Positions 21,341 through 33,700 of a stretch of 64,000 nt of DNA are shown piece after piece. The notes beneath the pieces were generated by a model. The model was not told the origin of the DNA and ran no database searches. It saw only the letters and a list, made by a program, of their open reading frames with translations. How positions within the stretch are numbered: the stretch's first letter is position 1; each line of letters opens with the position of its first letter. The position numbers and the translations under genes are program-made. This stretch comes from Melitaea cinxia (lineage: Eukaryota; Arthropoda; Insecta; Lepidoptera; Nymphalidae): NCBI RefSeq assembly GCF_905220565.1, contig NC_059405.1, positions 1,612,001-1,676,000 on the forward strand. The letters run 5' to 3'.

Positions 21341-22274
21341 ACCCGTGAGGTATATTTTTAAATAAGCACGCTATTTACACTTGTTTTGTATATATTTTTG
21401 TGTGCGTATATTGGAAGTATTTAATAATTAAACATCTTTATGGTCTATTTCATATTTCTCATGTGCGGATATCGAATTTGCAACCCTTAGCGCATGATGC
21501 GAGTTGCTATAATCAATAGACAACCGCATCGTTCAAAAAATTTTAGTTCAACTTTCACAAAGATCAAGAAAAAAATGTGTAGTTCGATTTCGTGTTTCTT
21601 TGATATATTCCCAAAGTACATGAAACGAATTGTAACAGAATATCGAAATAAATTTACCCTATTTTTTAACGAAGTCTTGTTTGTAATAAGAGGAATCTAG
21701 AAAATTGAGAAGAACAGAAATTGAAGAACACTTTTTTTGGAACCTAATGATGTAATTTATAAAGCTTGCTATCGTAAATTGTATTATTAAACTAGCTGCC
21801 CGGACAAACTGTGTTCTGTCAAAACTTAATAATAATTTTTTTTAGTATTAAAACCTTCCGCGGGCCTTAAGGAACATACAAAAAAAAATTAGCTGAATTG
21901 GTCGAGCCATTCTCGAGTTGTGCGCTTAGCGACATTCATTTTTATTTATATGTATAGATTAGTATTTTTAATTATTTGCTCAGCTTTTGTTTAAAACATA
22001 AATTTTGGATAGATTATAAGTAACAACATTAGAAAGGTATCGTCATGTGAAATAGTAAAAATGACATCTCATCTACAATCACAAACGTAGACTACTTTAT
22101 TAAATAAAAAACTCTACTTACAAGTCACAATGGATGGTTTTGAGAATGTGTTCATATCCGGACTGTAGCTAAGTTATGTATTCTAAATTTATCTTTCAAA
22201 TTTATCCTGTACTTGGTTTGGTATACGCGTTACAGTTAAAGCTTTTTATTCTTTATAAGAAAGGAGGAGGAACT

Positions 22275-22490
22275 CCGGAGTTACTGAGGTAGGAAATATT
22301 GTGCTCAAAATCTGGAGCAGCCGACTGGGGAAGTACCGCGACCTTACAGAAGATCACAGCTAAATAATATTGCTTTCAAGCAGTGTTGTGTCCTTCTGGG
22401 GGATGGCCATCGGGGGTAAGGATCATTTAGACAGGCTTCGGTAATCGCGTACCATCAAGTGTGACTTGTTTGTCGACCAATTTAAATATA
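22275..22490 (+). mobile_element. SINE-like repeat, family E, internally deleted
   Basis: Starts 'ttactgaggtaggaaatatt' and keeps 'gaccttacagaagatcacag' and 'cttcggtaatcgcgtaccat', but lacks part of the middle between 'ttctgggggatggccatcgg' and the end. Confidence 0.7.
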
Positions 22491-22944
22491 TAAAAGAAGA
22501 CTTTCTTTCTTTTAGAAATACGTTTTGAAATATAATCTAATATATATTTATTATAGTGTTACTTTTCGGGCACATTATAACAATGAATAACATACTAGTG
22601 CAATCGATTATCTTGACTCTAAAATAGCCTAGCGTTATATTTAGTCAAGGTCAATTAGTCACCCGTTAAAAAAAAAGAACCAAAATAACTCAACTTCTTG
22701 AACCGTTTTCTTTTCCGAAAAATATCTTAAAGTGCTTTTTCTCAAAATTTATAAATAAGTTTAAAAGAAAAAAAGGAAACGTTTTCATTGTTCGCACGTC
22801 ACTTATTAATTTAAAAAAAAAATCTCTGAAACACTCGAACTTGCTTATAAATTTGCAAAGTATTTAATATATCCCAAAAATTAAAAGTTAAAACGAAAAC
22901 GCTTTACTGTAGATATTTGTATTTACAAATATTTCTTTCCGGTT

Positions 22945-23100
22945 TGTTTGTATGTCCTTGTGGGTCTCCCCACCGTGCCTCGGAGAGCACGTTAAGCTGT
23001 CGGTCCTGGTTATTATCTTATATAACTCACAGCTATCGTTATTCATAGTAGAGAATATATCCGCCAACCAGCAGTGGAGCAGCGTGGATACAGGAGTTGT
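22945..23100 (+). mobile_element. SINE family C, 5'- and 3'-truncated
   Basis: Carries 'gtccttgtgggtctccccac', 'gcctcggagagcacgttaag' and 'gagaatatatccgccaacca'. It ends at 'gtggagcagcgtgg', where a short family E piece begins ('ttgtgcagcaggatttatct'). Confidence 0.75.
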
Positions 23101-23169
23101 GCAGCAGGATTTATCTTGTTCAAAATTTCGAGCACCTTCGACATACAGAAGATCTAAATACGATAAGTA

Positions 23170-24740
23170 GAAAATAAAAAATATAAATGAATTCGTTAAG
23201 TAGATGAAGTACTTACGCCTATTGTGAATTTCGGTCGATGTATAACGAAATAATTTTAAGTATTACATATTATTCATATTGCTATATTTAACATGACTGA
23301 GTCACGTTTATATTAAAATACAAGAGAAATATAACTCCCACGTAACTTGAAAATTGAATATTCATTTTAGTTAATAATAACAATTTGTGACTGATGATCC
23401 ATAAGTATTTACCTACTAGCTATTTACCATCAGGTAGACCGCACATCTTTGCGACTTAGTGGTACTTATAAAATAATAATCAAAACTTATTTTTGAATCA
23501 GGATCGTAAATTATATGCCGAAAATGTCGAAATAACACTTTCGTGTACTAGGGAATTCAATTATTTTGTTTTGTTGACTAAAATCAAATTGCGTAAAAAT
23601 AATCTTGTGATATTGCTTTGACTAATAAAAATATAAAGTAAATTTTTTTTAGAAATCTATACGTGTACGATAGTAAAAATACTCATAGCCTAGATATATT
23701 TTATAAGAAATTTTAAAACGCATTAGTTTATTCAACTACTACCATGAATTTTGATATAGTATTTATGTTATGGTTCATAATTTCTAGTCTGCCTAGTAAG
23801 TAACAAAAAAAAAATAGTAGCAAAAAATATGCTATGATTAGAGCATTCACATAATCATACAATCGCGGTTACTCCGATCAAATTCCATTTGAAATATTTA
23901 ATAATTACATACACTTAGGTACTTAGCAAAACGTAAAATGGAACAAAAGAAAGAAAAATTGTTTTTTTTTTTTTAATATTTAAAATACAATAGATTAGCT
24001 TTAATTAACATGAACGAATTATAATTAGATTATAACATTGGTTTCTTAAAAAAAAAACTCATTTTACATAAAACCTTTTTCAAACATACATCGTTTTAAT
24101 TTATGTAACAACTTCAAACTATTATAAAATCAAACAAACACGAACTTAATAACTAAGAACAAACAATCAGTAATATAAATAATAACACTTCTCAAACATA
24201 AACGAACTTAGAATCCTTCAATAACCGACTTCTACCCTAAATTGACCGAAGGAAAACAAACATTCGGTAAATGACGGTCATGGCTGACGTCAACAAGATG
24301 GCTGACCCATTGATAAACCGTCATGGCGGGTGCCGGATCGCGCATGCCCTGCTATATATCCATTGATAGAGAGTGTTGGGGTCTTTTATAAAAACAGATA
24401 CTAATTGAGTACTAATGTTTAATTTTATGAAACATCTAATGGCTTGTAATGAAGTTTTGTTTTGTGACTTGAGCATTTACATACTCCTGTTAGATTTTAT
24501 AAAAATTGTCTATAAGAAGAAGACATAAGATAACTTTCTTTATTGAACTTTGTTATAGAAAATTAATTAGCGTCCCGTGAATTTACTAAGGAGCCAGAGC
24601 ACTTCCTAAATAGTGGTTCATAAATATTAATACTAACGAACTAAATATAACATTCAGACATGGTCGTCTGTTCCTAAGATAAGCAACTTTTTTTTGATAA
24701 CTTTAATATATTGAAATAATTCGTGTATAAATATTACACC
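23170..24740. other. AT-rich DNA without recognised gene
   Basis: No ORF with recognisable content. A less AT-rich block at 24220..24360 contains two near copies of 'ccgtcatggc', the word 'gctgacgtcaacaagatggc' and then 'gctatatatccattgataga'. It could be an unannotated promoter or a repeat end; no support beyond composition. Confidence 0.25.
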
Positions 24741-24743
24741 TAG

Positions 24744-24815
24744 ACTCAGACGGGATTCGAACCCACAACTCGCGGAGCAGAAAGCAGGGCCACTACAAAC
24801 TGTGCCAATGGGATA
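24744..24815 (-). mobile_element. tRNA-derived SINE, family B, head
   Basis: The minus strand reads 'cccattggcacagtttgtag' 'tggccctgctttctgctccg' with B box ggttcgaatcc. It is the best-preserved head of the family. Confidence 0.7.
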
Positions 24816-25171
24816 GTCAAATTAATCATAAAAAAAACTGTAAAAAGAAAAGACAGAGTAATAGGAGGTATCACACGCTGATCTATGCTTTGTGTTTGTG
24901 TGTGATCAGTGTGTTAGATCAAACAATAATTATTTTTATTATTTTTTTCCCAGGTCAATTGTCCAGGTTATTCCAGGTCAATATTTAGTTCAATTAGAAC
25001 CTACAATTTTAAAAATACCTTTCTTCAGATGCTAACTGTTTTTTTTTTTGTCATTTTAAGTATCCTAATAACCACTGTTGAATCCTATTTAATATAACTA
25101 GAATTCACCTACCTAATTTATCACATTTCTTTGGTATCACGTTGGTAATAGACACACTTTGAAAAAAAAAG

Positions 25172-25455
25172 AATGAGGTGGGAAACAACAAGAAATATTT
25201 TACTGAAAATTTTAAGCAGCTCAACCTTACAGAAGATTATAGCTAAATATTACTACTCACTAGTAACATTGTGTTTCTGTGGTGAGTAATTTAGTCAGAA
25301 CTTCTGGAAAGGGTCGGGGAGCGAGCCAGGGATAAGCAAATAATAATATAAAAATGCCATAAGCAAACTGCTGGCAATGCCCCTTTTTTGCAGGTCTAAA
25401 AACTATGGTAATCACTTAATATCAGGTGAACCGTACGCTTGTTTGCCACCCTAAA
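25172..25455 (+). mobile_element. SINE-like repeat, family E, diverged with small insertion
   Basis: It shows 'caaccttacagaagattata', 'ctgtggtgagtaatttagtc', 'taatcacttaatatcaggtg' and 'aaccgtacgcttgtttgcca'. About 60 bp near 25330..25375 do not match other copies. Confidence 0.7.
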
Positions 25456-26589
25456 AGTATAAAGCAAACTATTACGCCTATATGTCCGATATCAGGAAAT
25501 ATTACCTAGCTTAAAAGTAGAAATCTTTATTTTTTAATGAGCGGTTATCTGAATTTGTTTTGCTCTATTGTTGTGCATGGTAAAACTTTATATGAAAACT
25601 TAGGAAAATTGAGCGAATAAAAAAGATAGTTAACATATTTTGGTCAAACAAAAGCTGGCAAAACGTAATATTCCTATCAAACTTGCTAGCTATTAATTTT
25701 AGACAGTAAAAACTTATATTAGAATTTAATTATTATGTACATTTTTGTCGATAAAATTTTTGTATAAAATAATAAAATCGTTACGTCGTAGCATCGTATC
25801 ATCGTAGCGCCGTAGCATTGTAGCGTCGTAGAGGGTAAAACGCTTTCATGAGGACAGCCTCCTCCAGAGAACGCTACAATAAAATAGTTAAACGCCACAG
25901 ACGGAGTTTCCGCGCGCTTGTCGCTGCACGCCGGTACCGTTATCCATCTGAATATTCGAAATTTATAATTAGTTGACGAAAGTTTTTTTTTTAATTTTTC
26001 TATTAACATCAAACGCGCGACTTGAAGGCTATATTGAACGAACAAAAGGTGGAATCGGTAAGTTTTTAGTTTTAATATTACTTTACTTTTTTACATTTTT
26101 TAAATAAATGAAACTTTTCATTTTAATATAACTTGCCAAAAAAACTTTTTTTTTTTAATTACGGCACAATTTAAGCTGATATTTCTTGTAATATTTTTAG
26201 CGGTAGGTTTGAAACTCCTAAGTTTCAAAGCTGCGGGTACAACTTTTTTTATATTACTAGGCTGGCAAACAAGTTTACGGTATAAAAACAATTGTAATAA
26301 TAAAAAACAAAGAGAATGAAATTTCAAATGGTACCTACAACGAAAACCAATGAAATAATTATATATTATGACGTCACGCATCGTGATTGGAGTTCACGGT
26401 CACGTGACGTTGGTATCTGAAATAGACATTTTAAACAGGAATGATATATGTCCTCTCATGACCATGGTTGCTGTAAAGTTTCTGAAGCGTAAAATGCCCG
26501 ACGACATCTAAAAAACTTAATAAACCGCGATAAAATCAGAAAAACTTGTCTCTTTATACGGAACGATATACTTATCAATTTATATAAAT

Positions 26590-27062
26590 TACTAGCTGAC
26601 TCAGCAAACGTTGTCTTGCCGCTAAACACTATTTAAAAATAGGGGTGGATCGTAGAGGGTTGAAAATTTAGAAAAAAATAAAAATAAATAAAAAATAAAT
26701 AATTTATCTAAAAATTAAAAAAAAATAGGGGTCGACAACCGTTAATATGTAGGGGGATGAAAAATAGATGTTGTTCGATTCTTAGATAATCGGTTGCACT
26801 GGTATGTTATTCGTTGTTATAATGTGCCTGAAAAGTAATACTGAAATAAATATATTTCAGATTATTTACTAGCTGACCCCGCAAACGTTGTTTTGCCATA
26901 TATGTTATTAACCCCCTTATATCTTTGGAGTATGAAAAATAGATGTTGTTCGATTCTCAGACCTACCCAATATGCACACAAAATTTCATGAGAATCGGTC
27001 AAGCCATTTCGGAGGAGTTTAACTACAAACACCGCGACACAAGAATTTTATATATTAGATTA
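26590..27062 (+). mobile_element. Dispersed repeat F ('ctagctgac..gcaaacgttgt'), two tandem copies
   Basis: Copy one starts 'actagctgactcagcaaacg' at 26591 and copy two 'actagctgaccccgcaaacg' at 26870. The second runs through 'agatgttgttcgattctcag' and 'tgagaatcggtcaagccatt' to 'caagaattttatatattaga' at 27057. Other copies: 32825..32985 and 43838..44155 (+), 38938..39143 and 59378..59578 (-). Confidence 0.7.
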
Positions 27063-27389
27063 CTTGAACTTACAATGAATTACTTACAAAATAAATTACT
27101 TATAAATAGTAATAGAGAAAGATATGTGCGATTTTCAACGAAATGTTCCATTGCATCCGTTAGCCGTATCGCTAATATACTCGTTAGTATAATCATACAG
27201 AGCAGTTGGCAATGATTTCCCTTGCTGCTCCTAGGTTGTAGGTTCACTTGCCTGAGTTTGGTGCAAGTTTTTGAGCTAAAACTTCTTTTGAGTAAGTTTA
27301 CTGTACTTCTGTTGAGGTGATTGCGTGACGAGAGCATTACTAAAAGTGTGTTCGGGCAAGGCGAACGGAAGTTGAGAGGGAGATATAAG

Positions 27390-27715
27390 TTCACTTCAGC
27401 CTACCGCAGTCCACTGCTGGACATAGGCCTCCCCAAGTTCACGCCAAAAACGGCGTGAACTTATATGTTTTGCCCATAGTCGACACGATGGGCAGGCGGG
27501 TTGGTGACCTCAAGGCTGGTTTTGTCGCACTGAAGTTGCTGCTGCCCGTCTTCGGCCTGTGAATTTCAAAGCCAGCAGTTGGATGGTTATCTCGCCATCG
27601 GCAGGCTTTTTAAGTTCCAAGGTGGTAGTGGAACTGTGTTATCCCTTAGTCGCCTCTTACAACCCCTACGGGAAGAGAGGGGGTGGCAATATTCTTCACT
27701 GCCGTAACCACACGA
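27390..27715 (-). mobile_element. SINE-like repeat, family D
   Basis: Shows 'cctaccgcagtccactgctg', 'gcgggttggtgacctcaagg', 'ggtggtagtggaactgtgtt' and 'gggaagagagggggtggcaa'. The tail here lacks the CATCAT run. Confidence 0.8.
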
Positions 27716-27984
27716 CACGAAGATATAGGTTAGATGTAGCTAAAGAAGGTTTACTTTACTCGTGTGGTCTCTAAAGCGCACTCGTTTTTTTAAGTATCTA
27801 TTACTTATAAGTAAATTTAATACCAAAAATATGTGTATCGGTCTGCTTGTACCTAAAATACAAAAATTTAGTTACCTTAGGAACAGACGACTGTGTTTGT
27901 ATGTTAAACATATAAAAATTAAAAAAAAATTAAAATCATTTTTCTTTTTTCACAATTTTTTTACGTTTTCATCCTACTAGACTG

Positions 27985-28215
27985 ACACAAGCGAACAGCT
28001 CATCCGATGGTAAGCGATTACTGTAGTAGTTCATAGATACGCAATTCTAGAAGTTGCCGACGCTACCCGACCCCGGGACCTCTGGTCAAATTGCTCACCG
28101 AGGAACACAACAGTACTTAAAAGCAGTGTTGTGTCTGTAAGGTCAAGACACTTCCCCAGTCGGGCTGCTCCAGATTTTGAGCAGGATATTGTCTGCTGTG
28201 CTCTACCTCAGTTAT
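27985..28215 (-). mobile_element. SINE-like repeat, family E
   Basis: On the + strand it reads 'cgaacagctcatccgatggt' 'aagcgattactg' ... 'gtaaggtcaagacacttccc' 'cagtcgggctgctccagatt', the reverse of the family E body. A (GATGAT) run follows at about 28243. Confidence 0.75.
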
Positions 28216-28764
28216 ACGTAATGTTTATCGTGGACTAACAAAAGATGATGATGATGATGATTACTACCTTGAAATAAAAAAAAAAAAAAAAATTGCATTT
28301 ATTTTAGAATAAAAAAGGACATGGGTTGATAAGTCCGTAGATGTATATCACTTGTAACAAAAAAAAACAAAAGATGATATTTGTGAAAGCTATTTCATAT
28401 AGTAAGTGGGAGTCCTTAGTAGTGTACATTTAATTAACTTTACTTCATTTCTGTGTTAATGGCCTTTTTATGGTAAATGATATGGTCATGGTGGATTCAA
28501 TAAAGGTCGGCAGATGTCTGATGCGGGTGTAGCGCGATTTTTTAATATATATATTAAATAAATTAAAGAAATAATTATAATTTTACAAAGGCAGTATTAT
28601 CGGTATGTAGCGAACTGTTTCAGACAACCTTTTGAAGTTTAAATAAAGGATAATATGTATAGAGGCTATATATGGTATAAAGGTAGGTGTATACCTATAT
28701 TTGATGCTTTGAGATCAATCTGGGAATGTTATTATTGGATATTAGGCTATTTCTTATTTACTAA

Positions 28765-28930
28765 AGATAATAATAATAATTTAGTCTTTATTGTACGTCA
28801 GAAAAAATAATTAAAACAAAATTACAAAACAAGAAAAAGTACAAACGGCGGCCTTATCGCATAAAGCAATTTTTCCAGGCAAGCTTTAGGTGGAAACTGA
28901 TGAATCGGAATTTGGTAATGTTACTGAAAA
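28765..28930 (-). mobile_element. LINE 3' end fragment (same family as the insert at 55151)
   Basis: The + strand shows an (AAT)n tract, then 'tttagtctttattgtacgtc' ... 'ggcggccttatcgcataaag' 'caatttttccaggcaagctt'. The element at 55151..55459 has the same 'ggcggccttatcgc' and 'ctttattgtac' words. Orientation follows from the microsatellite tail. Confidence 0.65.
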
Positions 28931-29159
28931 AAAAAACAAATAATTATAAATGAATATAAAACATTAATAAACATTATACTTATATAGTTCTAAAGATAAT
29001 TATTTAAAAAAAAATACATAAAAAGTAAAAAATCGTATTAATAAAGTGTATGAGAGTAATGTTTAAGCTCGCCGACCCGACGGGCGTTGTTTATTGTTAT
29101 CGTTGATCGTTTCCTGAAATTTTACAACTTTTTCAAAATTTGGTTCTATTGTTATCATA

Positions 29160-29354
29160 TCCTCGACGCCCTGGTATGCTCGCAACTCGGAAATTCACGA
29201 GTATCTTGAAATCCCAACCATCTTGGATGAAGCAAAACGATATTCAGTCAACTACAAGGACCGCTTGACAACTCATCCTAACCCGTTATCCAGTATGCTT
29301 CTGCAACCAAATCCAATTAGAAGACTCAAGAGAGTCGATGTGCTGCCTTACTAA
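29160..29354 (+). pseudogene. Jockey-type LINE polyprotein, C-terminal remnant
   Basis: Sixty-four codons and a TAA encode WYARNSEIHEYLEIPTILDE and YKDRLTTHPNPLSSMLLQPN, typical of the C terminus of jockey-clade pol proteins. It is followed by about 85 bp of 3' UTR, an AATAAA at about 29441 and a short poly(A) run, so the 3' end of a poly(A)-tailed LINE is present. Upstream sequence lacks reverse-transcriptase motifs, hence a 5' truncation. Confidence 0.75.
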
Positions 29355-29809
29355 GGGGAGATGGAACAGTGGCTCTATCTTTCCAAACACTAATCTCTTA
29401 CAACACACCTAATTATAGTCTAAGCGACTGATCGCAGGTCTAAAATAAAGAAAAAAAAATTGTTATCAGAATATGTTATATTCTATTTGTTATCTTATTT
29501 ATATAAAGTTGAACATTGACACGTAAAGCAATAACTATGTATTCCTTCTTACGAAAATTGCGGAGACCGGGGAGTATAAAATTACGCACACTTATAGTTT
29601 ATATAGAGAAAGAGTGCAGAATGCTAATATTTTTTTAAACTATACCTAAAAATACATTAAATCAATAAAAAAAAACATTGCTCGCACTACTATGTATTTG
29701 ACACACACACGCATGTATAATTATATACTCTTTTATTTAATGTTCCAACTTTATAATTTAAATTAATTATGGTCGAAATTCGAGCACTGGGCGACCACTA
29801 GTATATATA

Positions 29810-29975
29810 TAAATACTAGCTGTGCCCGCGGCTTCGCCCGCGTTTAAATCAGTGAGTCACAAAGTTTTCCCGGCAAACTTGCCACGATGTCCTTAGATGG
29901 CGAAGTGGCTTCTTTCGGACCTGGACTGATATAATATCATAAATAACGGTTCGTTATTAAAACAGGTTTGTTAGT
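29810..29975 (+). mobile_element. Repeat flank left of the octamer array
   Basis: Starts 'actagctgtgcccgcggctt' 'cgcccgcg', a common terminus of lepidopteran dispersed repeats; related starts are at 42133 (+) and, inverted, at about 36770. It runs directly into the octamer array. Confidence 0.55.
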
Positions 29976-30832
29976 TTTGTTGGCGTCCTGTCGTGTTGGC
30001 GCTTTGGCGCGTTGGCACGTTGGCGCATTGGTGTGTTGGCGTGTTGGCGGATTGGCGTATTGGCGTGTTGGCGTGTTGGCGTATTCGCGTGTTGGACTGT
30101 TGGCGTGTTGGCGTGTTGGCGTGTTGGCGTGTTGGCGTGTTGGCGTGTTGGCGTATTGGCACATTGGCGTGTTGGTGTGTTGGCGCATTGGCGTATTGGC
30201 GTGTTGGCGTATTGGCGTATTGGCGTGTTGGCGTATTGGCGTGTTGGCGTTTTGACATGTTGGTGTGTTGGCGTATTGGCGTGTTGGCGTATTGGCGTAT
30301 TGGCGTATTGGCGTTTTGGCGTGTTGGCGCATTGGCACATTGGCGTGTTGGCGTGTTGGCGGATTGGCGTATTGGCGTGTTGGCGTGTTGGCGTATTGGC
30401 GTGTTGGCATGTTGGAGTGTTCGACTGTTGGCGCATTGGCGTGTTGACGTGTTGACATATTGGCGTGTTGGCATGTTGGCGTGTTGGACTGTTGACGTGT
30501 TGGCGTATTGGCACATTGGCGTGTTGGCGTGTTGGCGTATTGGCACATTGGCGTGTTGGCGTGTTGGCGCATTGGCGTGTTGGAGTGTTGGCGTGTTGGC
30601 GTATTGGCGTGTTGGCGTATTGGTGTGTTGGCATGTTGGCGTTTTGGACTGTTGGCATGTTGGCGTGTTGGACTGTTGGCATGTTGGCGTGTTGGACTGT
30701 TGGCATGTTGGCGTGTTGGCGCGTTGGCATATTGGCGCATTGGCGTATTGGCGTGTTGGCGTATTGGCGTGTTGGCATGTTGGCGTGTTGGACTGTTGGC
30801 GTGTTGGCGCATTGGCGTATTGGCGTGTGCAG
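29976..30832 (+). repeat. Octamer minisatellite (GTGTTGGC)n, about 105 units
   Basis: About 850 bp are built from the 8-bp unit gtgttggc with variants gtattggc, gcattggc, acattggc and atgttggc. Because 8 is not a multiple of 3, each frame reads the unit in an 8-residue period (VLACWRVG type on +, ANTPTRQH type on -), and all frames stay open for hundreds of codons. These long ORFs are by-products and not genes. A 24-bp higher-order unit is seen at 30645..30716. Confidence 0.95.
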
Positions 30833-31535
30833 TGGAATATCAAAAAATCCGATCTTAGCGGACGTTTACTAACTATAATCTACCTCCCTGCTAAATTTCA
30901 TCTTTGTCTATCCTGGATGGATGGACCATCCAGCGGTTTTTGAGTTCTCGTGATGAGTGAATCAGTGACCTTTCTCTTTTATATATATAGATTACGATGC
31001 ATTATTTGGACACCTTTTCACCATCTATAGAGCATACATTTTAAATTTCGCCTCTTACTTTAAAAACATAGGCCTTTCATACAAACTTCCGACCCCCGTT
31101 TTATCCTCTTAGGTGTCGAGTTTCGTAAAATTCGTTCTTAGCGGATGTTTACGTCCTATACAAAACCTACTTGCCAAATTTCAAGTATGTAGGTGTTATA
31201 GTTTCGGAGATTTCGTGATGAGTGAGTCAACCTACCATCCCCCGTTTTAACCCCAAAAGGGAGTTGGTTTCTAAAGATCCATTATTTGGACATCTTCTTA
31301 CCATCTATAGACCATACATTTTAAATTTCATGTCTCTTACTTTTAAAACATAGGACTTTCATGCCAACTTTCTACCCCCGTTTTACCCTCTTAGGGGTCG
31401 AGTTTCGTATAATCCATTCTTAGCGGTAGTTTACGCCCTATAAGGAGCCTACCTGCTAAATTTCAAGTTCGTAGGTGTTATAGTTTCGGAGATTTCGTGA
31501 TGAGTGACCTTTCGCTTTTATATATGTATAGATTT
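30833..31535 (+). repeat. Three direct copies of a 'ttagcgg...gatgagtga' module
   Basis: The block ending 'gagatttcgtgatgagtga' occurs at about 30840..30960 (short), 31000..31225 and 31272..31510. The two longer copies share 'cattatttggacacc'-like starts, 'ccatctatagagcatacatt', 'ccccgttttatcctcttagg' and 'aggtgttatagtttcggaga', with a period of about 271 bp. The last ends 'cctttcgcttttatatatgt' 'atagattt', a typical end of lepidopteran repeats. Confidence 0.75.
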
Positions 31536-32824
31536 GAACTATAATTATAGGAGAATTTTATTTGTATTAAAATTTTATATTTTTCTTGGTAAAATTCAAC
31601 TGAATTGAACTGATTGATTGAACTTATTATAGTAAACACTATTCGCATTTTAATTAACGAATAACATACAAATAAGGTTAAATAAAAAATAAAGTAATTA
31701 AAAACCAGTTTTCTTCCCCTTTTCCATTTCTCTTCATTAAAATAAAATAAACTTTTTTAAGACTGTAAATTCATATTTTAAAATTTTAAAAGTAAAGAAT
31801 ATTATAACTTTTGCCTGCGGATACTTAGATGTTTTGCTGACATTTATTTATTTTTTAACGAGTATCCTCGTTCTGTGTTTGTTCCGTGAATCCAGCTATT
31901 TGAATGGTAAACCTGACTTCGCTAATTACGTTAAAAATTGGACCTGGACGGCTTTTTTTTAGAGTCTTACGAATGCAGTGGATTTTTTTAGAAAAGGTTT
32001 AAAAAGCACAATCATTTAGATAACAGTCAAATTATATATTTTTTGTAGTATATGTACATATAAATTATACAGATATAGGTACATATTACATATTACACTC
32101 AGCTTTGGAGCACAAATCGAATCAATAATACAGAAGCAGAAAGCAAATTTACTGCTAACTGCGCCGAAAGACCAAGCAGGATAAAAATAAAACTGTCTAT
32201 CTGTGATTGTAATTATCCCATAGTTGGACAAAGGCTTCTTCTCCTTAGAATATAGAAGTTTCTAGCTTCGCTATATTGTTCTACCGCATTATAGTAAATA
32301 TACTATTTTCTTTCTGGATCCGCTGATATCACGATAAATTAGCTATAAACACTCCAATTTTTTGGTTGATTCGGCCTCAATCATTCCAATGCTGGGCATA
32401 GGCCCATTTCTCCGTGTAGGAGAAGGATCGAAGCCTAGTCAATCACGCTACTTACCAAAAGGTTGGCAGATCAATTAGTACATATAAATTTTTCATTGAT
32501 CAGTTTTGACGCGGCGACCGTCTGAATCGATATTCATATGGACATTCTAGCTACTAAGACATTACATTTATATGTTTAAATTTAAACATGATTCTAATGT
32601 CGTTCTGTCACGCAATTTAAGCCACTAACGATGTTTTAATAATCAAGCTTTCGCTACTAAACGTTCGAATGTTTTTATGAGGTTATTTTCAAAACAATAA
32701 GTCAACTTTTTGCCATTTGTAAGTCTAACAACATTAAAATGAAAACTTATTTGAAATAGACCAATTTTTAAAATAGGTATGAACTTGAAATTACTTTTTA
32801 AATTAAATTAAAAAGTATTAACCC

Positions 32825-32985
32825 CTTAATCTCTCCCCCCCTACAACTTAGGGGTATGAAAAATAGATGTTGGCCGATCCTCAGACCTACCCGATATGCA
32901 CACAAAATTCCACAAAAATCGAGCAGTTTTGGAGGAGTATTTTAACTAACATTGTGACACGAGAATTATATATATATTCTTTTTG
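32825..32985 (+). mobile_element. Dispersed repeat F, 5'-truncated
   Basis: Contains 'ggggtatgaaaaatagatgt', 'ctcagacctacccgatatgc' and 'acacgagaattatatatata'. Confidence 0.65.
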
Positions 32986-33049
32986 ACAAACAGTTGTATA
33001 CAATGTAAAAAAAATACATATATGTCGCAGAGTATGAATACGGAACGTC

Positions 33050-33700
33050 AAGTGTTTGACTTGGGTGTATTCAGATAATGTCAGTTGTCAATTATTAGCT
33101 GTTAGAGTAGTGGGGTGATCGACGCGCCACCTAGCACATCGTTCGATAGTCACCTACCCTCATTTATTATATTACTCGAGTTATTCTGACGTGTACTAAA
33201 CGAACGGTGCAACCGCCGCTAAGGCAGTCTTGGCTCTGGCTTGGCACGATATACTTGTTGTATCCTGCTAGTAGCTTAACCTAGACTCATTCAATAATTA
33301 ATTTGTGCAAAGGAATTAATTGTTATCTATTACGATTAATTTGGCTAGGCGGGACGTATAACTCGAGCAGTGAAGGTGAGCGTTGATGCGCATCTCAAAG
33401 GGGGCCTCCTTAAACCTACACCTGGGTCGCAAGTCCTAGGCACTGCTCTGAGTTACTCCTTCTGCCACACGATGGATTCGGTACCCGCACGGTGAACCGT
33501 GAATCCATCGAATGCTAAGAAGTTAGTCTTCGCCCCCTTAACTAATAACTACCCGCCTTCCGTACTGCGTTACCTTTCTGTTAACTGATTCCTGTGTTAT
33601 AATAATTTGGTGATATCATTAATTGTGTTTACTTCTGTCAACATTACCCACTTATGCCCACAGTAGACTGAGTGAGTACTCTGAGATCATGAGAAAGAGA
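33050..33700. other. Unclassified block with higher GC, possible solo LTR
   Basis: This roughly 650-bp block is compositionally unlike its AT-rich flanks and has no ORF. Words such as 'tcgacgcgccacctagcaca' and 'cctgggtcgcaagtcctagg' do not recur in the window. A solo LTR is one possibility, but TG/CA ends and a target duplication could not be fixed. Confidence 0.25.

Noticed and set aside
28240..28260. CRISPR-like or regulatory meaning of short GATGAT/CATCAT runs
   Set aside because: They are microsatellite tails of family D retroposed elements or simple slippage tracts.
29937..30943. Several overlapping ORFs of 95 to 316 codons on both strands at the octamer array
   Set aside because: They arise because an 8-bp repeat without stop codons is open in several frames; the residues only mirror the repeat (TPTRQHAN or VLACWRVG patterns). 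No start context, splice signals or independent protein sequence.
33050..33700. Solo LTR of a retrovirus-like element
   Set aside because: No TG/CA ends with target duplication, primer site or coding remnant could be shown; kept only as an unclassified block.
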